Shown here: in pieces, positions 44,263 through 55,560 of the stretch
How the letters are laid out: every line of letters begins with the position of its first letter
Numbering within the stretch: position 1 is the first letter of the stretch
NCBI RefSeq assembly: GCF_048773025.1
Contig: NC_133545.1
Location: 12,790,001 to 12,854,000, forward strand
DNA: 64,000 nt
From: Camelus bactrianus
Taxonomy: Eukaryota; Chordata; Mammalia; Artiodactyla; Camelidae
Direction of reading: 5' to 3'
Made by a program: the position numbers and the translations under genes
The notes under the pieces: model-generated
Databases searched by the model: none
The model's input: the letters and a program-made list of their open reading frames with translations, nothing else
What the model was told of the DNA's origin: nothing

Positions 44263-44435
44263 AGCAGTTCTCAAACTTGAGCGGACATCAGACACACTTG
44301 GAAGGGCTTTTAAAACACAGACTGCTGGCCCTCACCATCAGTTTCTGGTCAGTAGATCTGGACTGGCGTCTGAGACTTTGCTGCTGGTCCAGGACCGCTT
44401 TATTCAGAACAGAGCTTCTGGTCCCTAGCAGGACA
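44263..44435 (+). mobile_element. MER5A-type hAT DNA transposon
   Basis: Plus-strand non-autonomous hAT-Charlie relic: 'agcagttctcaaacttgagc', 'taaaacacagactgctggcc', 'cagtagatctggactggcg' and 'gctgctggtccaggaccg'. MER5A encodes no protein; it was mobilised by Charlie transposase early in eutherian history. The right inverted end is diverged. Confidence 0.75.
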
Positions 44436-44454
44436 TTAAAAGCACCATGGAGAT

Positions 44455-44474
44455 TTTTTTTTTTTTTTTTTTTA
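44455..44474. repeat. Poly(T) run
   Basis: About 20 uninterrupted T bases just past MER5A. No SINE or LINE body adjoins it, so it is a bare homopolymer. Confidence 0.9.
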
Positions 44475-45940
44475 ATGCTATAGTCAGAGCCCTACCCAAA
44501 CCCCTTGAATCTTAATCCAGTTGAAAGAACTCTCCCAGAGGGGTTCCCTCCACCTACAGGGAAGATTCAAAGGCAGCACCTCTGGGGACACCGCAGGCCT
44601 GAAGATGCTGCTGTATTTGGGCTGCAGTGTATTAGCAAATTCTTTGGTTTCTGGTTATGAGTTTACCCCATTTTGTCTCTAATGCACTCCTTTCCCCAGG
44701 AAAGGCCTCAGCTTCCTCTCTTTCCCTCACAGGGGTACCAAACTGGCCAGAATTGTCCAATCCTCCAGTAGGATCAATCTGAACTCTTTCAAACTTGGTT
44801 CACAACAAGCGCTTGTCACTTGGCTTTTTCTAACTCTTATTCCAGATATCTCTGTTCTGCATTTCCTTGCGGGTGGGACATGCCTGCTCAGCAGGTGCCC
44901 CCTCTTCCCCTGCCTCCCTGCTCCAACGTGACCTCCTCCTTGCAGCCCTGGTTTCACCCCACTCTTTGGATGATGTCTGTCTTACGTCCCAATAGTATTG
45001 GAGGTTCTGCAGGAGCCGAGAGGAGATGTGTGTCCCTTCTCTCAATACGGTAGTGGGAAGATGAAGTAACAGAAGGCGTGTGTGGGATAGAAGTAAATAT
45101 GGGTCTGAAATTCCACATAATTACATAATAGAGAGGTATTGCCAAGGTAAATTAATAAGAAAACAGTTGGGTGATGTTTACCAACAAAATCCGCTTGGGG
45201 TGTGTCATTCTCTGCTTTTGCTTTGCGAATGAGCCACGAATTAGAATATTACACCTCAGAAGAGGCACCCTCTTCAGAGAAGTGACCGACTCATTCTGCC
45301 TGCTTGGTCAGCCTACCTAGAAACTGGGAAAGCTGCCAAAGTAAGCCTGGGAGCGGCCTGGAACCCCTCTGCCCACAGGCTGGTTTGCTGACCATCTTCC
45401 CATCTGTCTGTCTGTCTCTTTTTCATGTCTGTCCTATCTTTTCATCTGTCCTGCTCCCTGTGCTGCTTTTACAGCCTGGGAACAGCAAGGCCAGGTTCTC
45501 ATCTCAAACTCACAATCCTCATGTCGGCCTTAAATTCACACTCCCTTACATCAAAACACCTGGATGGCAACATTGAGATTCAAATCACATTCACTGTCAG
45601 TATCCCGAAGATGCCTCTCCTCTCAACAAATTCTCTCAATTGGCCAAGCCAGCCTGAAGCTGAGACAGGACAGAGGCTCCTAGCTGAGGTCAGGGGAGCC
45701 ACGTATACCATTGTCCATTAGGAAACACTCCGGAACACCTATGAGGCGAGCGGCTCAGGGACAGGGGCTGAGAGAGGAGGATGGATGAGAAAAGTGCCCG
45801 GGCAGCTCTCTGCTCAGGGACCCAGGATGCCAGGCCTCAGTCAAGACCACAGGATGCAGAGTCTGTGTGAGGACTCCAGGTCAGTCGTCTTTTGATCAAG
45901 GATCACCATCTCTGGAAAATCACAAATTTTGGAAAACCCA
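44475..45940. other. Mostly single-copy DNA
   Basis: No repeat family or gene was recognised. A short (TCTG)n run lies near 45403-45418. Confidence 0.35.
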
Positions 45941-45944
45941 GCAG

Positions 45945-46100
45945 AGACTCCAGGCACATAGTCTAGCCTTCTCCCTTCATAGTGTCCCTGGAACCTAGTC
46001 CATTGGTTTTGGCTTGAATTCCTCCAATTCTGGGGAGCTCACCTCCGATAAAGTGGCCCTTCTCTTGTTCACAGCCCCGGAACCAGCATCTAATTCTCCC
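45945..46100 (+). mobile_element. Possible L3/CR1-like fragment
   Basis: 'ttggcttgaattcctccaat' and 'tctggggagctcacctccga' resemble a conserved part of ancient CR1-clade (L3) repeats. Short and uncertain in both family and strand. Confidence 0.25.
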
Positions 46101-49100
46101 CTGTACCAGGACTCCCACATCCGTTCTTTTATCTGATAGTGACCACCGCCCTGGGATTTACACAGGGCCAGCGTGCTTGCCTGACCAAGCAGTTACACTC
46201 CGGCTCGGTCAGGTCCGGTGAACCTCGGCAAAGACAAGACCAGAACTCGAGCCTCTGGACTCCTGGCCCACTAGTGTTTCCACCATGCAGCTCTGCCGTT
46301 GTGTTGAGAGCAGCCCGGAGTCCAGCTTTCTGAATCTGAAATGGACCCACTGCTGACCTTCCAAGCAAACCTGAGTGAGAGAGTGAGGGCTGGAACCCAG
46401 TGCTACGGACTTTTCATCTTTGTGGAGAACAGGCTGACTGCCCGGGCTGCAGCCTGAGTCCCTTTGTGGGGAGGTGAGCTGAGGGTCGACGAGCAGCCTG
46501 CTCTTCACAAGGCCAGCTAGAGAGATGGACTCTTAGACAGTTTTTCTGCAGTGAAGGACGGCACCATCCTGACGTAATGCTTCATCCAGGGCAGAGAGGG
46601 AGCAAGGGTGGTGCTGGGGGAGTGTGGCATTCAAGCCCCATGAATAGTCCAACACCAACACCTACCCAGGGGGCCTGGGCAGAGAGTGAAACCCTGACCC
46701 ACACCTGTAACAGCCCGGCAGTAAAGACTGCTCGTGTAGAGTCCAGAGAGGGTAGGACCCAGAGGCCCCCATTTTGCCCTTGCCTCATTCATCCCGGCTA
46801 ATTTGGAGACGGAGTCCTAAATGTCAGAACTCCAATTTATACCTGCTTTGGGCAGAAGAAGGTATGCACATTATATCTGTCATCATTGAACCTAGTGTTT
46901 GCTACCATTTAACACGGTTATAAAGAAGATCTGTAAAATTCAGAGTGCTTGTGTTCTAGAATTCCTGACCCAGATTGGATGGCTTCAATTACATACTTAG
47001 AGAAAAGCAGTCATGGCATTTGGGGACCCAATCCAGGGTCGGGGGACAGTTGGGGTGGCTATAGTTCAGAAGTCCATAATGTGTGTGATTATTCAGAAGA
47101 AGAAAGGTATAAAATAACTGAACATTTGGACAAACCTAGGGAACCCTGACTTATTCTTCCATCTCAAACATTTTTCTGGAAGCTATAAGCAGTCCACTGG
47201 GCAGTAAGTTTTTCTCAGCCCCTTCACCAAGAAGTTTTTTTCTCGGCCAGTGTTCAGCCAGTCCCTCTGTGGCGGTGTGGAATGACCTACACAAGAGGGG
47301 AATGAGGAGGTGCCTCCAAGGTGGGTGGTCAAAAATACCCCAAAAGGACATTGTTGGCCCCCAGCTGGGAGGTGTCTGGAAGACCACATATTGGAAGGAC
47401 TGGCAATGAAAAGCACAAGATGTTCTTTCCCATTCGTCCTCCAGCAAAATGGCACCTCCTCAGAAGGTCAACCAAGTGACCCATCAGGTTCTTTGCAGGC
47501 GTTCAAATCACTTTGGCTGAAGTAGAAAGGACTTTTTTTCTTTCTTTTTTTTTCAAATGAATTCTTTTTGTTGCCAGCTAATGTCTAAATTTCTCCACCC
47601 ACTTTCTTCAGAAATCAGCAGGCTAAGGAAGTACCCATTCAAGAACTGATATGATTAAAAATTAAGATACAAATAGGTGACTCACAATTTCACTAGCTTA
47701 CAAAGATGGGGGAGTTAACTGCTACAAACATACTAGTTACACGGTACTTTGTGGGAGAAGGGCATACAGATGTAGCTGACTTCATATAGATCCCAACAGA
47801 CAACTGGAAAGTTGCCACATTAATCATGTAGGAACCCTGGGGATCTCCATCCTTTTCCCCAAAAAAGGGAATGTACAGAAATGTTATATTCTACCTCCAC
47901 TGCTCCTTTCATGTCCCTCCTACTCATTTTGAAACCCATCTGTAAGAAAAGTACTGTCTTTATTGAACCCAAATTCACAAAACACAATACAGGGCAGGAG
48001 GCATGTTTTTGCCTGTACTCATGGAGAAAGCAGAAGAAATGTAGTTCCTTATGTTTGTCTGAAGCTCTTAAAAATCGAGATTGAATATGTATTACTTTTG
48101 TAATGGAAAAAAATTTGGGAAAAACTTTTGATTTGGGCTGCATGCATCTGAGAGGGGGATAACTTCATGGAAGGTGTTTGTTCTCTCCATCTGAGTCTCT
48201 CTGAGAAGCTCACCCCAATGTCATGGGGTCAACCTCATTTCCCCGGTGAGCATGCGTATTTGCTCAGTAAGAATTCAGCCTTGGTCACAAAATGTAGAAC
48301 ATTTCAACCTAATTATCTTTGCTTTGGAAAGAGCTTCCATTCAGCCTTTTATGGTGTGATGGTAAAAAGGAGTTCATGTAACAGTCTGATATACTGTTGC
48401 TTTTTCAAGGATGGCAATTAGAAATAAACATAAGATACAAAATTTCCACCTGTGGAAGACTAGTCTATGGCAGCAATTCCAGTTTTGCCAAGGCCAGACC
48501 TTGAGAGCCTTGACTTTGGGGGCTAGAAGCCATTGAGCCCCAGATTTATGACTGTTCCCTTGTCTCAACCACCTGCTCTAGGCACGTTCCTGTAATTTAT
48601 GAAATGCAACTGCTCTAAAGGGTACAGGCCAGGAAGTGCAGGATTGAAATATTCCACCTGGCCAGACACTGTCGTGAGGACTAATTTAAGGCTTTGCTCA
48701 TTTTAAAGGGGGTATTTGTCATTCATGATAGAGAAATTTCCATGCCGCCTGAAGTATTATAAAGCAGTCAGTCCTGCCTTAAATGCTCAGAAAATACCCC
48801 TCACCAAAGGTCATCCCATCTTTAGGGTTAGCTACTCCAGTGGTTCTTTTCAGAGTGAAAAAGTCTCTTTCCTTTTTTCTTCTTTCCTTTATATTTTTCT
48901 TTTAACAATTAGTTGTTAAGCCTGTAGACCATGTCTAGACATTTCCTTAGACATAAATCACACGGTGCCCCTTTCCAAGAGCCTCAGTCATGCCATGGCA
49001 TCATTTCTAGTCCAGCATCATCAAGAACAGATTCAGTCCTCCTAAGATGTAGATCTTTTCAAAGACAGGCAGAAAGATCCTGCTCACGCCATTCTGTCCT

Positions 49101-50549
49101 CCTCCAACGGCGATCATTTGGCTGTCAGACTAACTGTGGGGCACAGCTGTCTTTTGAAACATCCGCTGAGGACAAGCACCACTGTCACCCACAACACACC
49201 TTTGCTCGTGACTCTTAGGCTCTTAGGAAACTATTCACCACAGATGTGACCCATTATCTGACGTGACAAAGAGTGACTGTATGTGTAGAGTAATATATAT
49301 AAATTTGTGCCTCTCATAGGCAAGAAATAAGGTTTCCCTGTAAAAGATGTTAAGAAATCTCAATATTCTTTAGGTGGGGTCCAGTCAAAAAGGAAGTTCT
49401 TTCAAATTCTACTAACTTGAATTAGAATTAAGTCTGAGTGAACTCAGATCTTTTGTTTTTGCTTTTCAGACTGATGTGTGTATGTGTGTGTGTGTGTAGG
49501 TAAAATCTTAAAGACACCAAACTTTTCATTGGGGAGACAGTGAAATTGACATAGGTTTCAGAAACACATAATTCCCATGAGAAGTGGACCCAGACTAACC
49601 GGCGTGGTGTGGGTAGATGTGACACTGTTGGTTTTTCTCTCTGTTATGATTTGCTTTTAAATATTTATTTGCAAAATATAAATCTCGCAAAGATTGAAAT
49701 CTGTGAGGGAGAAATGGCTACTGCTTTTGCTGCTGCTTAATGGAACTGTTGAAACTTCTTGGAAAACAAAAAGATTCCTTTATATAAACAAGGCATCTGA
49801 GTGAAGCATGAAATAACAACTCTAGAAAATGCCCTGCTACCCCTTCTCAGTTGGGCTGGAACTAACTTCTATGGGTGTGTGGTGCATTAGACAGTCTAAA
49901 ATTACAGTCTGTGTGGATAATTGGCTACAAAAAATATGAGTGATTCTAAAAATGCAGAGAAATTAGAGTTTATGTCATTAAAATGACAAGCATTCAGTTG
50001 AAACACTGAAAAAAATATCATCAGTACATTTACAGATTCCTTTTCCATTGATCCATCCCCGTGGCTAATATAGTACCTGTTACGTAAAAATGCTCAATCA
50101 CTGTTCTGTTCAGTCTTCCTGGTGGACTGTTCTGATTTTCTGTCAGTCAGAATGATGTTTTAGGATGTTAATTTTCATTCAGTAAAGAAGGACTAGGTCT
50201 GAGCATTGAAGGCTGCAGGACATCAAATGTGTACACTTGCTTTGAATGACCTCTTCCCCATGAGTGATGAATCTGCATCCTATAGACTTGAGCTGTGATG
50301 GTCACAGACATGGGGGCCCCACGTCTGGGGACTTGTTGGGAGAGCATCCCCCTTCCTACATCAAATGTCTGTGGGCAAACTATTCATACCTGCAGATGCT
50401 CTAGTCTACTGGACCAGTTAATCCAATCAGCAGGCACAGTTTCATTGAGATGTGCAGCGTTGTTCCATCATGCAGCCAAAGGCCCTTCCTGCAGTGAATG
50501 GGAAGGGATGTGGATGAGGAGAGGATGGTACCAATAGGAAAGGCATCAC
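46101..50549. other. Repeat-poor single-copy block (4.4 kb)
   Basis: The longest stretch in which I recognise no L1, L2, MIR, SINE or LTR. AT-rich complex parts (47540-47780, 48220-48460, 49620-50090) could be conserved non-coding DNA. Small items: a (TG)n run at 49477-49497 and an imperfect 60-bp-spaced duplication at 49031/49091. No open frame shows a protein signature. Confidence 0.35.
49477..49497. repeat. (TG)n microsatellite
   Basis: Short interrupted TG run. Confidence 0.85.
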
Positions 50550-50870
50550 CAGTTCCTTAAACAACAGTTTACTGAGTATCTATTATGTACTAGGCGCTCT
50601 GCTGGGGTTACAGGCTCTGCCTTCAAGAAGCTCATGGAATAGGAGGGGAGACAGATCTATAAATAGACCCAGTGTGGTAAGAACAATGATGGAGACCAAA
50701 CAGAGGCACATTCTTGGCATGAGCAGAACTGACTCTTAAAGGAAAAATAAGCATTGACCAGATGTCAGTGGGGAGGAGGGATCTCAGGGAAAGGGGTCAG
50801 TGGTGCCCCGGAGCTGGCCTGAACCAGCTCATGAAGACCAATAGTTGAATGTCCAGGAATCTTGCAAGCT
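50550..50870 (-). mobile_element. L2 3' fragment
   Basis: 'gtttactgagtatctattat', 'gtactaggcgctctgctggg' and 'ggagacagatctataaatag' in reverse-complement L2 order. Confidence 0.65.
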
Positions 50871-50984
50871 GACTGTGAAACATAGCCATCGTTAACAATT
50901 AAATTATAGCCATTTACAATTAAATAAATCATATTAAAAACAAAGATAACAAATACTAAAAATATATTACTCCTTAGTTATTTA

Positions 50985-51610
50985 CATGCTACAGATCAGG
51001 GATTATTTCCTCCCCAGAAGGCCACTCACCAGGAGGCAGGGACAAGGCCATGCAAGATAAAGGCAGGGGCCTCCCGGCTGGGAACAGAATGCAGCAGGGA
51101 ACAGGGGTAGAGAGGAGGCCAAATCTCACGTGACCTTTCTGGCCACGTTGAGGAGCTGGGGCTGGAGGGTCAGAGGACTTTAAGAGCAGGCGATTATCCT
51201 CACAGAAGTGGGGAGCATCATCTGGCTGGAGAGTGGCTGAACTAGAGACAGGAGTCAAGGATGCCTTCCGGGTTAGATGGAATCACTCACCGTGCAGGAG
51301 GCACATTCTGTGAGAGGAGATGACAAGTGCGGCATCTGATGAGTTGAGTTTGCGGTATCTGGTCTATGAGAATCAGGGAAAGACCCAGCAGACAACTGGC
51401 TGTTCAAGGGAAGCTTCCGAGGCATCCGGGCTGGGGCCCTGGACTGGACACCATCAGTGTGGGGATGGTGGTGAGACCTTTGGGGCATGTGAGGTCACCA
51501 AGGAGAGTGTCCAGAGTGGAAAGAACAGTGAACTGAGGATGGAGCTAAGGGGAAAAGCAAGCGCAGATGGAAAAGGAGTGTAGGAAGAGGCTCATTCAGA
51601 GAATCTCTTA
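50985..51610 (-). mobile_element. L2-like ORF2 region, diverged
   Basis: 'agacaggagtcaaggatgcc' (51247) and 'gaggtcaccaaggagagtgt' (51489) fit successive reverse-complement L2 ORF2 blocks, so this probably continues the copy at 50550. Long parts match poorly, so the extent is uncertain. Confidence 0.4.
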
Positions 51611-52357
51611 GGAAAATGAAATATAATGGGAGGCAAAGGAGAAGAGTGTTTCAAGAAGCAGGAGAGAGAAAGAAAAGGGAGAAGGCAGGGGGAGAGACCT
51701 GGCAAGAGGGGAGCAGAGCACAGGCTTCCAGCCCCCAACCCCCAGAAACCACTGAAAGGACCCTCAAATTAAATAAAAATAGGGGGAAATCCTGCTCATG
51801 GCAGAGAAGTACTAAAATCTTTCATGTAATTGTCCAAAAAATCTAGATATAAAGGCAAGGAGGGAAGCAAAATACAAAGACGTAAAACTAGACTCACCAG
51901 AAAGTGATGTGTGTCAGTAGATGGCAGGGGACAGACCCTCCTGGTTCTGGAGCTGAGTGACAGTGTCAGGGAGAAGCTGCTGGACAAGGAAGCATCTTTC
52001 AACCCCCGTGACCAGCGGTGTTGGAGTCCCAGACCCAGAAGAGAGGTGTGGCCACCCCAAAAGGGAAGCCCTTAGGCAGCTGGCTCCTCCCAGACATGGC
52101 AGGGATCTTCCCTAAATCCATCTAAGAAAGCAGACCTGGTAACTTCAACCAACACTGCTGGAGGATGTGACCGCAGGTTGACCCAGGAGCCGGACTGGGG
52201 CAATGGAAGACTCCTCACCTAGTCCTCTGTCCTTGGGACGCACGTTCTGCCTACTGTTCCCACACTAGGAGCTGTTTCAAGGATGCAGCTTTGAGAGAGT
52301 AAGGTGTTGTTGAGACCATCTGGACTAAAAACGTGGATGAACACTGTTAAGGGTTCT
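51611..52357. other. Unclassified single-copy DNA
   Basis: A purine-rich start (51620-51720: AGGAGAAGAG-like words) is followed by complex sequence with the CTCF-like motif at 51914. No gene was seen. Confidence 0.35.
51914..51927 (+). promoter_or_regulatory. Candidate CTCF site
   Basis: TCAGTAGATGGCAG fits the CTCF core CCASYAGRKGGCRS at 13 of 14 positions. Plus orientation. Confidence 0.45.
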
Positions 52358-52505
52358 ATATAAACTTTTGAGATTCTGGCATTGGGTGCAAAGATCTACT
52401 CATCTTGGAGAGCCCAAAACAAGCCTTGCAGGTAAGTTCCCTTGTTTATTCAGCCTGCCACTTACCAATCTGCTTCTTTCTTTGGTCTCTCCTTGCCCAG
52501 GAACA
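52358..52505 (+). promoter_or_regulatory. TATA box plus close donor and acceptor (promoter-like cluster)
   Basis: CTATATAAAC at about 52358-52367 is a TATA-like box. About 65 bp on is a perfect donor GCAG|GTAAGT (junction 52431/52432). 69 bp further is a strong pyrimidine-rich acceptor, CTCTCCTTGCCCAG, ending at 52500. This layout would give a short first exon (about 52390-52431) and a second exon from 52501, with an intron near the minimum size for mammals. No frame is open, so any product would be non-coding. It could also be part of an unrecognised LTR or chance. Confidence 0.25.
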
Positions 52506-52564
52506 ACAGACACAGAAAAGACACAGGCATCAATGAAAAAGATACACAGAAGTGAGGCAATATA

Positions 52565-52798
52565 AAATAGAAGCTAGGAACATGGATTCCCAAAACAAAC
52601 TCTTTGGGTTTGAGTCCTGGTTCTATTGCTTATTTGCTTGGATACTTTACTTAACTGAGCCTCACTTTCCTTATCTATAAAATGGGGATGATGATAAAAT
52701 ATACCTCATAGAGTTATTGTGAGGATTAAGTAAAGAAATACAGGTAAGTGTTCAGAATAAGGCCTGGTATATAGTTGGAGCTGCTAGTTATGATTATG
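52565..52798 (-). mobile_element. MIR SINE
   Basis: Minus-strand MIR, nearly full length: 'gggtttgagtcctggttcta', 'tacttaactgagcctcactt', 'tatctataaaatggggatga', 'gttattgtgaggattaagta' and 'aaggcctggtatatagttgg'. Confidence 0.9.
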
Positions 52799-53282
52799 TT
52801 AGGACATCCCACAGCCCTAGCTGCTCCACACTCATCAGGCTAGTAGATCATTGGCCTGGTCTCAATCCATCCACAGTTTAAGATCTTAAAAGATGATTCT
52901 GCTAGAGCTCAGGGAAACAGTGAAAAATCTATCCACATTCATTTCTGATGAATTAATTTTTGTGAATTTTGGCAAATAATCTATCCACATAAATTTTGGT
53001 GAATTTTGGCTTAGTCAACATAGCTCTTTCCTCTTTCCAAAGTAAATTAAGAGGCAAATAAAAAACACATGGCCTACAAAATAATTCTGTAACATGAGTG
53101 ATAGATGTTTTAGCAATCAAGAAATGTTAAAATTATATATTTCAAAGAAAAAAATTGCTATAGAAAACAGAAGTAAATTGAAACTACATTTGATGGAGGA
53201 AAAGACAAAAATCATAGACTCCATGAAATAAAAGGTAAAAATGAGATAAGAAAATACATGATATGAGAGAGTTGTCAGAGTT

Positions 53283-53294
53283 AAGAAAATAATG
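53283..53294. repeat. SINE target-site duplication, left copy (AAGAAAATAATG)
   Basis: Matches 53406-53417 (AAGAAAAGAATG) with one mismatch. Confidence 0.6.
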
Positions 53295-53405
53295 GGGGAG
53301 GGTATAGCTTAAGTGGTACAGTGCGAGCTTAGCATGCACGAGGTCCTGGGTTCAATCCCCAGTCTTCCTCTAAAATAAATAAATAAATAACCTCCCCACA
53401 CAAAA
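53295..53405 (+). mobile_element. Camelid tRNA-derived SINE (Vic-type)
   Basis: Plus orientation: 'gggagggtatagcttaagtg', 'gcttagcatgcacgaggtcc', then the B box GGTTCAATCCC (53349-53359) and an (AAATA)n tail. The A box region is mutated (TAGCTTAAGTGG). A 12 bp duplication with one mismatch flanks it. It inserted into older A-rich L1-like DNA. Confidence 0.9.
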
Positions 53406-53417
53406 AAGAAAAGAATG
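53406..53417. repeat. SINE target-site duplication, right copy (AAGAAAAGAATG)
   Basis: Right copy of the duplication flanking the SINE at 53295-53405. Confidence 0.6.
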
Positions 53418-54359
53418 GAAGAAAACATCTAATGACCTGGTGGAATTTTGAATGAATTTAGCATAAACTATGGTTAGAACTGACACAAAGAAGATTCAAT
53501 CAGTGAAAAAAAAAAAAAAAGACAAGCTTGGGATTTTATTTCATGATACAGAAAAGGACAAACAGATTAAAATGATCAGAAACAAGGTCCAGATGTAGAA
53601 GATGAACAATGGAAATCCAGTTTTAAAAAAGGTGGGGAGGAGGGAGCAGAAGAAATACTCTTCTCCTAATAAAAATCATGTAAGAATAGTATATGATAAT
53701 ATAAAAATATTAGAAAAGAAAACCTTTTTAAGTTGAGGCTAGACCTGCATCCATAAGTCAAAGCTCATCAGGTGTCAGGGAAAGTCACTAAAGACTCCAG
53801 GATTTAGACATATTCTATTGAAACTGTTGAATATTGAGGGGAAATTTAACAATAATGGCAAAGGACCAATACAAGGAAAACATTTTATTTAAAAATGCAT
53901 GAATGGAAAAATGCATTGCAACCTGAAGAGGAATTCCATATTGCAGAGATATAGATCCCCTCAAACTAATGAAACTAACTAGCTGAAGTTGATGTAATCC
54001 TGGGTAAAATGCCAGTGGGATTATTTTGGAAACTTACTAAAAACTGCTTCTGAAATTAATTTGGAGTAACGAAAAGCACTTGATAGGAAGAAGTTGAATA
54101 TAGGGAAGAAATAAATGAGAGTGAGGAAATACAGTTAGGTATAGACCATTCCTGTGGCAGGTTTGTATTAAAAAAAGAAGATTGATGGTGTTGAGTCATA
54201 TGGGAGTTTTTTAAAGTAAAAAAAAAATTAAACAGTTGATGGGAAAAGACTGAAAATTTAGGATAGGCAGGATCCCACTGGAGAGGGTACCAGAAGACAC
54301 AAGGGGAGGTGAGAAAAGACAGACATCTTTAGCTGGAAGCGAGGATATTCTAACCACGA

Positions 54360-54469
54360 AGTCTGGAGTCATCAAGAAACATAAATAATAGTTTAATAAT
54401 AATATATACTAATATAATAATAATTCATAATAACATAATAAGTTATAAGATAGTCATTATAACAGCTAA
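54360..54469. repeat. AT-rich low-complexity stretch
   Basis: AATAATA-type words over about 100 bp, leading into MIR/L2-like 'aacagctaacatatattgag'. Confidence 0.7.
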
Positions 54470-55560
54470 CATATATTGAGCATTATTTTGAAGCTGGGGA
54501 AATGATCGTCCATAAGATAGACATGGAACTTAGAGTCCAGAGGGCAGACAGACCAAACACAAGTAAACAAAATAACTGCAAATTACAATGAAAAGTTTGT
54601 AAGAAATACACATGGTCATAAGAATGATGGTGGGAAGTGGGATGATGGTACTTAGGAAGGTCCAGAAGGTCTTCCCTGAAGATGTGATAGATGTGATACT
54701 GAAGCCAAGAGCTGAGAGCTGAAAAGGAGCCTGCCATTCCAGTAGAGAGGAGGTGGTCCCTACGGGCTGTGGGCAGAGAGCCTGGGCAAGGTGGGAAAGC
54801 ATGGTGAGGCCAGTGTGGTCAGGTGACGTGAGGTCTAGGGGAACGGGGCAGGGAGCAAGTCATGCAGGACCTTGGAGGCGACAGTAGGGGGTTACATTTT
54901 TATCCTAATTGCAGTGAGAAGCCACTGGTGAGATGGCATGACCTGATTTGCATCTTCAAAGATTGCTTCCAGGCCACTGCATGGAGAATGGATTGGGGGT
55001 CAAAGGGGAGCAGGGAGAAGAGTGAGGAGGTTTTGTTAGGAGTCTCAACAAGAGGTGGCATTGCCTGAACTAGGGTGGTGACCATGGAGATAAGAAGGGG
55101 GAGCTGGGTAAACTCACTAGGGTGAAATCTGCAAGGACTGATGATGGAGGGTTTAAGGGAGAAGAGGGAATACAGGATGATCCACAAGTTTCTGGCGTGG
55201 AACCTAGCTCCCCACTGGAGAAGGAGATGTGGTTAGAGGGTGGCCAAAAATGAGCAGGTAAGACTTGGTAGTAAATTGGGCAGGGCAGGCTAGGCAGGCT
55301 CCCAGGGGAACTGGGAGACCTAGGCTCTGAGACCAGACCCAGATGAAGGCAATGTTGAGAAAGTTGTTCTAGGATGTGCAGGCTGGTGAATAAAGGAGTG
55401 GAGAGGGAGGCCAGTAAATAAGAACCTGGGTTTAATCCAGGGCAGTGAGAATGATGAGGGAGGGACTGAGATATTTTGAAGAAATATTGGGCAGCCAGTG
55501 GAGATAAAAGAGAATCAGAGGTGAGATGAATGGTGCCAATGTTCCAGAAAAGGACGTGTG
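54470..55560 (-). mobile_element. L2 LINE fragment (about 1.1 kb, longest here)
   Basis: Reverse-complement L2 from the 3' region through the ORF2 C-terminal half: 'agaaggtcttccctgaagat', 'gcaaggtgggaaagcatggt', 'caagtcatgcaggaccttgg', 'gcatgacctgatttgcatct', 'agaatggattgggggtcaaa', 'actagggtggtgaccatgga' and 'gatgatccacaagtttctgg'. Minus-strand translation at 54900-55187 includes STLVQAMPPLVE-like L2 wording. Frames are broken. Confidence 0.85.

Larger units (their letters stand above)
53020..54240 (+). mobile_element. Old L1/HAL1-like region (plus orientation)
   Basis: A-rich plus-strand DNA in L1 coding style. 53960-54080 fits the ORF2 3' part ('aaaatgccagtgggattatt', 'tctgaaattaatttggagta'). 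The upstream A-rich part is only suggestive of ORF1 or HAL1. The camelid SINE at 53295 lies inside. One of only two plus-oriented L1 pieces. Confidence 0.35.
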
